A stretch of DNA of 42,687 bases, taken from a virus. Both the position numbers and the translations under genes were made by a program. Location: IMG/VR virus record IMGVR_UViG_3300037882_002580, positions 1 to 42,687 of that record. One strand, 5' to 3'. Every line of letters starts with the position of its first letter. Positions within the stretch are counted from its first letter, which is position 1. This document shows positions 31,894 to 38,190 of the stretch, one piece after another. The notes beneath the pieces are model-generated. The model was not told the DNA's origin. It ran no database searches and was given only the letters and a program-made list of their open reading frames with translations.

Positions 31894-31902
31894 ATTGTAC
31901 CA
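31894..31902 (-). promoter_or_regulatory. Extended -10 promoter of the tRNA/late operon
   Basis: TGGTACAAT on the minus strand, right after the terminator of the DUF3768 gene and upstream of tRNA-Met and the terminase genes. No -35 match. Confidence 0.5.
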
Positions 31903-31939
31903 CAAAAACCCGCCTGCCGCATGGTGTGCGGGGCGGGTT
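31903..31939 (-). terminator. Intrinsic terminator after the DUF3768 gene
   Basis: AACCCGCC and GGCGGGTT form the outer stem, CCGCA/TGCGG the inner stem, followed by a T run. It separates the accessory region from the late operon. Confidence 0.85.
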
Positions 31940-31948
31940 GGGGATTAC

Positions 31949-32266
31949 TCAGTACTCACTCCTGTGCATGATGGTCATCACGCGAGTTGTCAGTTTTGGA
32001 TTCGCTGGGTCGTCTGAGCCAAACTCCATCGACACGTCATAGTAATCCAGCTTGAAGAAATACGTCTCATCCTTCACTGTCACCGCACCAAAATCATGCT
32101 CATGGTGTGGGTCATTGTCGTCTGTGAAGGTGTCAAACGTGGCCACAGCCGTCAACACCATGGCACGAGTGGCAGCATCAAGGCTTGCAACATCGTGCGA
32201 AAGCATCACGCGTCCACCGATGAATGACTTGCGGAAGCTATCATTTAGCTGAGCGATTGTATTCAA
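31949..32266 (-). CDS. DUF3768 family protein
   Basis: 105 aa with a TTG start (32264-32266) supported by GGGAGGG (32271-32277) 4 nt upstream. The patterns FRKSFIGGRVMLSHDVASL, DNDPHHEHDFGAVTV, YFFKLDYYD and TTRVMTIMHRSEY match DUF3768, a small family I recall mostly from Alphaproteobacteria. Function unknown. It has a promoter of its own (TGATACAAT at 32336-32344) and a terminator, so it is a mobile-type single-gene unit. Confidence 0.85.
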   Translation of the reverse strand: MNTIAQLNDSFRKSFIGGRVMLSHDVASLDAATRAMVLTAVATFDTFTDDNDPHHEHDFGAVTVKDETYFFKLDYYDVSMEFGSDDPANPKLTTRVMTIMHRSEY

Positions 32267-32285
32267 AGAACCCTCCCATGCTCAA

Positions 32286-32311
32286 ACGGCCCAAGAAAAG
32301 TCTCGGGCCGT
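32286..32311 (-). promoter_or_regulatory. Leader hairpin of the DUF3768 gene
   Basis: ACGGCCC/GGGCCGT 7-bp stem between the promoter and the ribosome site. The following T run is short (GTTTG), so it is a partial terminator or a translation control element. Confidence 0.4.
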
Positions 32312-32335
32312 AAAGAACAAGGGAGGTCTGTGGTT

Positions 32336-32344
32336 ATTGTATCA
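32336..32344 (-). promoter_or_regulatory. Extended -10 box directly before the methyltransferase stop end
   Basis: TGATACAAT on the minus strand begins right after the TAG stop of the methyltransferase gene (stop 32345-32347). It would drive the DUF3768 gene with a leader of about 60 nt. Confidence 0.5.
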
Positions 32345-32983
32345 CTAGGCGTAGATGCGGGCCTGTGCGACTTGGTGATAATGCTTTTCTTGCTCCATGC
32401 CGATAAACTTGCGACCAAGAGCCTGGCATGCAACGCCGGTGCTGCCGGAACCCATGAAGGGGTCGAGCACAGTGTCACCAGGTTTCGATGCGTGTTCAAT
32501 AAGCCCTTGCAGTAATTCGACGGGCTTCATGTGTGGGTGCGCCTTCACGTCATAGAGCCGCTTGTGCGTCAACACGTTGGCCAGTGAGTTGCTGTTGAAC
32601 TTCGGCTTTCCCTTTTCGAGCACGAGTATCATTTCATACCGATGTCGGAAGCCGAACCCCATGCCGATGTTGACTTTATCCCATACCAGGGTGTGGGTGT
32701 TTTTGTAGTCAGTGTAGTCACGCACGAATGAGTGCATCATCGCAATGTGTTTGACATCGGTGAAGCAAAAGCACACGGCGTTACGCTTGAGCACGCGGTA
32801 GGTTGCAGCAATGGCGGCAAGGCTCACAAGGGGGTTTTCATCACCCATGATGGTGCGCTTGCCCTTGCCATGGATGTATTCGACGTTATTGCCATAGGGT
32901 GGGTCGGTGAGTACCAAGTCGATGCTGTTGGTGGCCAGCTTTGGTAATTCAGTTAGACAATTTCCGTGTATCAGTTTCATCAT
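32345..32983 (-). CDS. DNA methyltransferase, N6-adenine/N4-cytosine, beta-type order
   Basis: 212 aa. Motif IV DPPYGNNVEY lies near the N-terminus and motif I FMGSGSTGVA near the C-terminus, with a short target-recognition region between (KVNIGMGFGFRHRYEMILVL). This order marks the beta class of amino-methyltransferases. No restriction enzyme gene is adjacent, so it is a solitary methylase that may protect phage DNA or regulate genes. AGGAGAGG sits 6 nt before the first ATG, which fixes the start. Confidence 0.88.
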   Translation of the reverse strand: MMKLIHGNCLTELPKLATNSIDLVLTDPPYGNNVEYIHGKGKRTIMGDENPLVSLAAIAATYRVLKRNAVCFCFTDVKHIAMMHSFVRDYTDYKNTHTLVWDKVNIGMGFGFRHRYEMILVLEKGKPKFNSNSLANVLTHKRLYDVKAHPHMKPVELLQGLIEHASKPGDTVLDPFMGSGSTGVACQALGRKFIGMEQEKHYHQVAQARIYA

Positions 32984-33026
32984 GTATCGCCTCTCCTGTG
33001 TTGTGGGCGATGCCTATTAAGTACAT

Positions 33027-33093
33027 TGACAAACGTGTGTCACGGTGCGGCATGTTGCAGGGGGAGCGTGGTATTGCGAAGGGTGCGGCATGT
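33027..33093. promoter_or_regulatory. Inverted and direct repeats upstream of the methyltransferase
   Basis: TGACA/TGTCA arms at 33027-33042 and a perfect 12-bp direct repeat GGTGCGGCATGT at 33044-33055 and 33082-33093. They lie 45-110 nt before the methyltransferase start and may be binding sites for a regulator or the methylase itself. Confidence 0.4.
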
Positions 33094-33110
33094 GCGCTCA
33101 AAATAATTTC

Positions 33111-33142
33111 AAAAGAAAAGCCCCCGCCTTTGGGGCGAGGGC
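33111..33142 (-). terminator. Intrinsic terminator of the 166-aa gene
   Basis: GCCCTCGCC/GGCGGGGGC stem (one mismatch) followed by TTTTCTTTT on the minus strand. Confidence 0.85.
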
Positions 33143-33206
33143 CAAACCTTTCGGTTTCTCAAGCTACACTGCTTCGGAACAGAAACAGCGTGGGTCGTAT
33201 TGGATG

Positions 33207-33707
33207 CTACCAACTCGATGAGTAGTAAATACTGCCAGGCACGCCATCATTATAGGCGGCTAACATGCGGGTGGCCCAGGTGAGTGTGGCTGTCACATGG
33301 TCTGTGTAATCTTGGTCGTACTCAACGCTGCCGAAGAAGAAACCTTTCTGACGCGGCAAGAGCATGTGGGCTACCCGAGGATTCACCACAATACCATCAC
33401 CATTGTCTTTGTCGGAGTCTAAAACCCTTCTGCAAACGTTGTGCAACTCCCTCAGATGTTCAACAGACACGAGATAATCGCCGCAGTCATCCTCTCCACT
33501 TTGTACATTCTCCACAAACCACCTATGAATATGGTTTGCCTTGCGCCAGTACATTACTTCCTCTTCGACGACTGATATGCGGTCCTGCTCAACACCAGCG
33601 ACGGGTTTGCCGCCGTGGGTTAGTGTAACCAGATAACGTTCGTCCGGCTCTTGGTGGTTCCACTGTTTAACGTGAAGCCTCCTCACCGCGTGCATGTCTA
33701 GTCCCAT
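33207..33707 (-). CDS. Conserved phage protein, MGLDM...YWRKANxIHxWFV family
   Basis: 166 aa. Starts MGLDMHAVRRLHVK, then EEEVMYWRKANHIHRWFVEN, DDCGDYLVSVEHLRELH and a late FFFGSVEYDQDY. I recognise this as a widespread phage and prophage family with no known function; its conserved His, Trp and acidic residues suggest an enzyme. AAGGAG is present just before the start. It is flanked by its own terminator. Confidence 0.8.
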   Translation of the reverse strand: MGLDMHAVRRLHVKQWNHQEPDERYLVTLTHGGKPVAGVEQDRISVVEEEVMYWRKANHIHRWFVENVQSGEDDCGDYLVSVEHLRELHNVCRRVLDSDKDNGDGIVVNPRVAHMLLPRQKGFFFGSVEYDQDYTDHVTATLTWATRMLAAYNDGVPGSIYYSSSW

Positions 33708-33810
33708 ACTCCTTTTTGCTTAAGTTATAACGCCAGCCGGAAAGCCAGCGCCAAGAACTTAGACCGCTTTTGAGGCCTGGGAAAGTGCCGCATGTTACAA
33801 ACTCACACAG

Positions 33811-33838
33811 AAAAAAAGCGAGCCTATGCCCGCTTTTT
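33811..33838 (-). terminator. Intrinsic terminator of the primase-like gene
   Basis: AAAAAGCG/CGCTTTTT stem with continuing T run; it contains the TAG stop of the primase-like gene. Confidence 0.8.
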
Positions 33839-34435
33839 GATTGGTACGACGTTGGTTTCCGGCCAGTGGAGCTTCTCAGGGAGCTTTTTAGCGTCGCTGA
33901 TTATGGCATAGACCACGAGAAAACCTGTGTCCGTGCGTATGGGAGCCACGATATGGCCCTTGTAGTACCCGCGAACACATAAGCCGATACCCAGGCGCTC
34001 TGCATCGGGTGCAGTGATACCAAGGGCCTGCACGTCTTCATGTTCGTAAATGAGGCCTTTAAGGGGAGCAAAATCAGGGTGGGGAGCTTTCGGGTTTGAC
34101 GCCGTGCCCCCTTCTTGCTTTTGCGGCATTGTCGAGGAATTGTCCTCGTGTTTGATGTCGCGGTGCTCAAGAAGAAACTTTGCAGCTTCTTTGAGGCGCA
34201 TGTCTTTGCAGTGCATCACAAGATCAATGACGCTGCCGCCATAATCAGCAGCCTTGCAGTGGAATAGGTTGCGTGCGGGGTTGATAACAAGTGTTCTGTC
34301 ATCACCACCACATGCGGGGCATACCCCTCGCCAGTTCTCATTCTCTTTGTGGAACTTCATTTTCAGCCACACCATCGCCAACTCAATGGAGACGGTGGCC
34401 TTGATTTCTTCAAAGTCGATGTAAGCCATTGTCAA
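33824..34435 (-). CDS. DnaG-type (CHC2) primase zinc-finger protein without catalytic domain
   Basis: 203 aa. Residues of about 10-90 are a primase zinc-binding domain: CPACGGDDRTLVINPARNLF then HCKAADYGGSVIDLVMHCKD. Three cysteine ligands are visible; the usual fourth Cys (HCxxC) is replaced (HCKAAD). A disordered linker follows, then a 90-residue domain (EDVQALGITAPDAERLGIGL). No TOPRIM domain fits in this length, so it probably recognises templates or inhibits rather than polymerises primers. GGAGG lies 6 nt before the ATG at 34435. Confidence 0.8.
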   Translation of the reverse strand: MTMAYIDFEEIKATVSIELAMVWLKMKFHKENENWRGVCPACGGDDRTLVINPARNLFHCKAADYGGSVIDLVMHCKDMRLKEAAKFLLEHRDIKHEDNSSTMPQKQEGGTASNPKAPHPDFAPLKGLIYEHEDVQALGITAPDAERLGIGLCVRGYYKGHIVAPIRTDTGFLVVYAIISDAKKLPEKLHWPETNVVPIKKRA

Positions 34436-34472
34436 CCTCCATGTGCTTCTAGCTCAAGTTTAACACGGGGTT

Positions 34473-34868
34473 TCAGTCCAAATGTTTTTTGGCATGACAA
34501 ACTGTGCAAAGCCACTCGACTTCCAGAGGCTTGGCATAGTCATGATGGTGAGCTGTGATACGTCCACTGGCATCACACGCTGAACATTTGTCTGGTTTAC
34601 ATACATTGCCTAGCCTCACGTGATTGTTAAGGTAAACACGTGCACGTACTTTATCAGGATTTTGAAGGGCGTATTTTCTTTCAGCTTCGTTGTATTTTTT
34701 GTTTCCTAGTGGGCTACTTCGCCATTTCCTTTTGAAATGCGCTGAACATGGTCGACAATAATAATAGGCGTGGTTGGTTCCAGAGGGCTTTTTTACTGTT
34801 TTGTATATTGTGACATCAGCGCGTAGAAATAATAATCTACAACGCGAACACCGAAATTGAGCATTCAT
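34473..34868 (-). CDS. HNH-like zinc protein
   Basis: 131 aa with an N-terminal CSRC...YCRPC ribbon and a C-terminal CSACDASGRITAHHHDY ... LCTVCHAKKH, the recombination-endonuclease-VII/HNH-like zinc motif with the central HHHDY histidines. Many phages carry such proteins and some are homing nucleases. TGATACAAT at 34948-34956 would drive it with an 80-nt leader. Confidence 0.75.
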   Translation of the reverse strand: MNAQFRCSRCRLLFLRADVTIYKTVKKPSGTNHAYYYCRPCSAHFKRKWRSSPLGNKKYNEAERKYALQNPDKVRARVYLNNHVRLGNVCKPDKCSACDASGRITAHHHDYAKPLEVEWLCTVCHAKKHLD

Positions 34869-34947
34869 AGGAATGCGCTCTATCCCACCCCCGCTTGCAA
34901 GTAGGGGCAGAATGGAGCGTGCAAGCTAGTTGTTAATGTGCACCCTC

Positions 34948-34956
34948 ATTGTATCA
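34948..34956 (-). promoter_or_regulatory. Extended -10 promoter of the HNH-like gene
   Basis: TGATACAAT on the minus strand. On the plus strand the same place also offers TTGTTA (34930-34935), 16 bp, TATCAT (34952-34957) for the divergent 64-aa gene, so the two promoters overlap face to face. Confidence 0.4.
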
Positions 34957-34995
34957 TGTTATTATGTTCCTAGACAGCAGAAGGAGTACAGAAGC

Positions 34996-35190
34996 ATGTC
35001 TGAGAAAATCGAAACGTTCAGTGTCCGTGCGCCGGATGCAAACAACAAAGGCAAGTGGATTGAAATTGGCAAGGCTTGGCCCCGTCGCGATGGCGGGTTC
35101 AATCTGAAAATCAATTCGGTGCCAGTTGGAAATTGGGACGGGGGCGCGGTTGTTCTGCCTCCACTAAAACAAGATGAAGCACAAGCATAA
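34996..35190 (+). CDS. 64-aa conserved hypothetical protein
   Basis: ATG at 34996-34998 with AAGGAG 9 nt upstream; the frame runs open further upstream but without a better site. The product is beta-rich (MSEKIETFSVRAPDANNKGK, WIEIGKAWPRRDGGFNLKIN) and resembles small single-domain proteins I associate with proteobacterial plasmids and integrative elements. It is one of only three plus-strand genes and is followed at once by a terminator. Confidence 0.75.
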   Translation: MSEKIETFSVRAPDANNKGKWIEIGKAWPRRDGGFNLKINSVPVGNWDGGAVVLPPLKQDEAQA

Positions 35191-35194
35191 CGAC

Positions 35195-35224
35195 AAACCG
35201 CGCCCTATGTGGACGCGGTTTTTT
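35195..35224 (+). terminator. Intrinsic terminator
   Basis: AAACCGCG/CGCGGTTT 8-bp stem with TTTTTT on the plus strand, 5 nt after the stop of the 64-aa gene. Confidence 0.9.
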
Positions 35225-35304
35225 CTATCACACAAGCTACATATAAGAATGTACTTTGATTAAGCCATAAAATGGTAAGTGTGCTGTGATTTTGCACATC
35301 TCAG

Positions 35305-36330
35305 TCACACAGCTTTAAACCCCTTTTCCTCGTGAATGTAAAAGTCCGGCCTTTCTCCCGCGAGCGACCATGCGCCGTTGTGATTGTCGAAGCTCATCAT
35401 CGGCATGGCGAAGTCTCTGCGTCCGTCTGTGATTTTGAAACGCTCATCAAGGCGAAACCCGATAAAGTTTGAGCCCTTCCCCTCGGTAATTTTGGCATAC
35501 AGCTTCATGGCCGTTTCCATGTCGCCCTTGTTTGAAAACACAATAAGCACGAATGCGGGTATGGGCGTGGGGAACTTGAAGTACTTTTGGTATTCAGAAA
35601 TTGCTCCATCCTTTCGGCCTATAAATGCGCGGTACAGCCGTAGCATTTTCTCCACGGTCTTTTTCTTGCCCATGCCGGTGGTGTCTTCGGTGCCGCGATG
35701 CACCTCAAGAAAAAAGAGCCGTTGTTTGCCGCCATAGTCGATGATGAAACGTTGGTCTGGTTTCAGGGTGTACTTTTTCCCGTCAAGTTCCAGGTCGTAT
35801 GCGTTTGGTAACACCGAAACGCGGTGTGACGGTATGAATGTGCGCTCGCTGAACTGCCCTACCCCTATGCGGATTTCTGCCGTGATGATGTTCTGCATCA
35901 TGGCGTGCATTTTGTGGGCCTCGGTGTAGTAAAAACCTTCGGGATAGAGGCGGTGTTCTTTTGCAAGTAAGACGATAGCTGCATCACCGCATTGCTGCAC
36001 AATGTGCTGGTGACGGCTCGGCCATCCGTTCCCTATTGCGGGAAATTGCCATGCGGGGTGGTTGAGGTAGTGGCCCTTTTTGAGCTTCCCGTTTACGTCG
36101 TAAGTGATGGTTTCGTGAAAGAAATCGGTGAGCATCTGGCCGTTGCTTCGCGGGTCCACAAGGCCGTGTATTCGCAGTAATTCTTTGCAGTGGTCACTTG
36201 GTAAGCCGTCGGGATACCACGAAAGCTCCTCAAGAAGACGCAAACGTGCGCCTGTAGGTTTGTGTGGAGTCTTTCCCGTTGGTGTGCGGCGATTCGGGTA
36301 ACGGCGGCCCCTGCTGTCGTGAGTTTGCAT
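35305..36330 (-). CDS. Replication-relaxation-family-like protein
   Basis: 341 aa. N-terminal winged-helix region (ARLRLLEELSWYPDGLPSDH), a middle helical region, and a C-terminal nuclease-like core: PDQRFIIDYGGKQRLFFLEV, HRGTEDTTG, then a Lys-rich helix (KKKTVEKMLRLYRAFIG). This PD...ExxRGTE...K...Y order recalls the Replic_Relax family (PF13814) of plasmid and integrative element proteins, related to PD-(D/E)xK nucleases. The neighbours are two VirD4/HerA-like ATPases, the combination expected for DNA mobilisation. It starts after a 215-nt leader holding strong inverted repeats. Assignment at family level is moderate. Confidence 0.65.
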   Translation of the reverse strand: MQTHDSRGRRYPNRRTPTGKTPHKPTGARLRLLEELSWYPDGLPSDHCKELLRIHGLVDPRSNGQMLTDFFHETITYDVNGKLKKGHYLNHPAWQFPAIGNGWPSRHQHIVQQCGDAAIVLLAKEHRLYPEGFYYTEAHKMHAMMQNIITAEIRIGVGQFSERTFIPSHRVSVLPNAYDLELDGKKYTLKPDQRFIIDYGGKQRLFFLEVHRGTEDTTGMGKKKTVEKMLRLYRAFIGRKDGAISEYQKYFKFPTPIPAFVLIVFSNKGDMETAMKLYAKITEGKGSNFIGFRLDERFKITDGRRDFAMPMMSFDNHNGAWSLAGERPDFYIHEEKGFKAV

Positions 36331-36558
36331 GCCGTGATTTTAGAGAACGACGGGCGGGAATGTCAGTGCGGGGTGTTGCTGTATGTGCGCTCTGTACAGA
36401 AAGCGGGAGCATCCTCCCTAAATTGTGGGTAGTCCTACCGCCATGGGTAGGCGCACGCCTGGATGTCTCCTGATGAGCGGGGTGTACACCTGGCGCATCG
36501 GCCAATATTCGGCCCACAAAAGCTTTCTGTGCAAAGAACCATTTGTTGCCTCAGTATA
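36331..36558. other. Non-coding stretch before the relaxation-like gene
   Basis: About 228 bp without a credible ORF on either strand. Its main content is the inverted-repeat element at 36396-36529. An extended -10 box (TGATATACT, 36553-36561) at its right edge faces the relaxation-like gene. Confidence 0.5.
36396..36529 (-). other. Structured intergenic element, candidate oriT or regulatory RNA
   Basis: Closing stem ACAGAAAGC (36396-36404) and GCTTTCTGT (36521-36529) encloses several hairpins: GGGAG/CTCCC (36405-36419), two alternative GGTAG/CTACC pairings (36427-36450), the palindrome GGTGTACACC (36481-36490) and near-palindrome GGCC-AATATT-GGCC (36500-36514). It lies in the leader of the relaxation-like gene. 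Confidence 0.5.
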
Positions 36559-36561
36559 TCA
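36553..36561 (-). promoter_or_regulatory. Extended -10 box fused to a stop codon
   Basis: TGATATACT, whose TGA is the stop of the 37-aa gene. It would transcribe the structured leader and the relaxation-like gene. Confidence 0.5.
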
Positions 36562-36672
36562 CGTCAACGGCCTGCGTTCCTCTCGCAATCCACAAGGACA
36601 CTGCCAGATTTCAGCGTCATCATCACAACGTTGAAACTTGAGCAAGCGGTTGCATTGTGGTTCGTGCTTCAT
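36559..36672 (-). CDS. 37-aa mini zinc protein
   Basis: ATG at 36670-36672, TGA at 36559-36561. Sequence pattern MKHEPQCNRLLKFQRC then IWQCPCGLREERR gives four cysteines and a basic tail. An extended -10 box (TGATATACT, 36679-36687) ends 6 nt before the ATG, suggesting a leaderless transcript; the TG of that box is the stop codon of the ATPase gene. Confidence 0.5.
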   Translation of the reverse strand: MKHEPQCNRLLKFQRCDDDAEIWQCPCGLREERRPLT

Positions 36673-36678
36673 AGAAAA

Positions 36679-36687
36679 AGTATATCA
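36679..36687 (-). promoter_or_regulatory. Extended -10 box fused to the ATPase stop codon
   Basis: TGATATACT on the minus strand; its TGA (36685-36687) ends the VirD4-like gene. Identical in sequence to the box at 36553-36561. Confidence 0.5.
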
Positions 36688-38190
36688 CTTCGGCTCCTGG
36701 TCAATATCATCTTCTCCCCACACCTTGGGTTTCGGCCCTGTTAAGCCGCGTGGGGGTTCTGGGGGAAGGACTTCGCCTTCGTGGATGAATGGAGTGACGG
36801 TGGTAGCGGGCACACCTTTGATTTCGGGTTTTGGTGGGCGCGTTTGTGGTGGGCTTGTGATGATGGCCACGTTGGGGTCGTCGATTCCGGATACTGCAAA
36901 GTGTTTTTCAGGATATGAGGCTTTGAATTGCACACCGCAATGATGCAGTGCATCAAGAACGTCAGGGTCCTTGATATTGCTCTCGCGTTGGTGCGCGAAC
37001 GTGAAGGCCATCTTCATCTTCCGCGCCTGGTCGATGATGGTCGAGATGTTCGGGTCGGTGGCGATGTAATCGTGGCATTCGTCGATGTAACAGTACGTGG
37101 GCAAACGATATTGTGCGGCGACGTTGCCGCGTTGCTGTGAGACTGAAAGCAAGGTCGCAATGATGAAGCGTCCGAAAATCTCCGTGCCTTGTGGGCCTAA
37201 AAGAGCTTTGTCGGTGTCAACTAAAATGCAGCGCGGCTCTTGCAGCAATGAGTAAAAATCCAGGGCGCGTTTCTGTGTGAACATGCGGGCGAATGAGGGG
37301 CGTTGCAGTAGGCTATCAAGTCGCCATTGCAGCTCTTTCTTCGTGTCGGTGTACTGTTTTGGGTCGTCAAATGAATTGGTAAAAAAGAGCCGTGCAGGAG
37401 GCTGTAGGCGGGGGATGATTTGCCGATAGTGGTCCAGTCCTTTTGGCTGCAACAGTTTCAACATATCGGCAACGGTGCCCTCCGCTTCCATCACCAACTG
37501 CACCAAAAACGTCCATAGGGTGTTTTGCTTTGGGGTGAAGGTGCCACCTTCGCCTAGGGTTGCAGAAAACACGTAGGTGATGAGGTCGATTTGTGCCGTG
37601 TACATAATCTCTGCGTCACGAGCATTTTGTGGGGTCCGTGGCCGCGCAAAAATGTTCATGGGTGTGGTGGTGTCGATGGTGGTGCAAGGGTATGCGCGTT
37701 CGATGCGCCCTAAAAGCTCGTGCTTGCCTTGGCTGTCCATCACCAAAACAGTCGCCTGCTTCTTGGTCACTTCTTCCAGGTCTTGAAAGATTAGGTTTTC
37801 AAGTAGTGTGGTTTTGCCGCTTCCGCTTTCACCCGTTACCCATGTGTGCTGGAAGCGTCTTTTTGAGGCAAGGTTGGTGTAGAGGGGGTAGTCTTGAAAG
37901 TAATCCTGTTTGCTGTAGGGGAAAGGATTTGAGAACGCTTTTATAAGGTCAGCATCGCTCTTTTTCGGAATTATATATCGCGTATCATAGAAAATGCGGA
38001 AGGGTGTCTCTTTCCCGTACCGTTTGATAACGTCGGCCACTTGCTGAAATGTGGTGATTGCTTCTTCGGGGTAGTTATATCGTGCGTCGTGATCATACAT
38101 CGCGGTAAGGACGATGGCTTTTTCAACATCGGTGCACCACGAAAGGTCAACTTGCGGGAGAATGTCGCGCTCAATTTGTTCAGGTGTCAC
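36685..38190 (-). CDS. VirD4/TraG/HerA-type DNA-pumping ATPase
   Basis: 501 aa. Walker A GESGSGKT at residues 120-127, Walker B YCYIDECHD at 366-374 and the arginine-finger/sensor-like FAHQR at 398-402 identify an active RecA-fold ATPase of the conjugation coupling-protein/HerA group. No transmembrane helices at the N-terminus, unlike classical VirD4. The C-terminal 60 residues are Pro-rich and disordered. It overlaps its degenerate partner by 4 nt. Such ATPases feed single-stranded DNA or protein to a secretion channel; here no type IV secretion genes are present in the window. Confidence 0.82.
   Translation of the reverse strand: MTPEQIERDILPQVDLSWCTDVEKAIVLTAMYDHDARYNYPEEAITTFQQVADVIKRYGKETPFRIFYDTRYIIPKKSDADLIKAFSNPFPYSKQDYFQDYPLYTNLASKRRFQHTWVTGESGSGKTTLLENLIFQDLEEVTKKQATVLVMDSQGKHELLGRIERAYPCTTIDTTTPMNIFARPRTPQNARDAEIMYTAQIDLITYVFSATLGEGGTFTPKQNTLWTFLVQLVMEAEGTVADMLKLLQPKGLDHYRQIIPRLQPPARLFFTNSFDDPKQYTDTKKELQWRLDSLLQRPSFARMFTQKRALDFYSLLQEPRCILVDTDKALLGPQGTEIFGRFIIATLLSVSQQRGNVAAQYRLPTYCYIDECHDYIATDPNISTIIDQARKMKMAFTFAHQRESNIKDPDVLDALHHCGVQFKASYPEKHFAVSGIDDPNVAIITSPPQTRPPKPEIKGVPATTVTPFIHEGEVLPPEPPRGLTGPKPKVWGEDDIDQEPK

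Noticed and set aside
36470-36477. CTGATGAG, the core of a hammerhead ribozyme
   Set aside because: No matching GAAA segment at the right place after a stem II on this strand in any of the three permutations.
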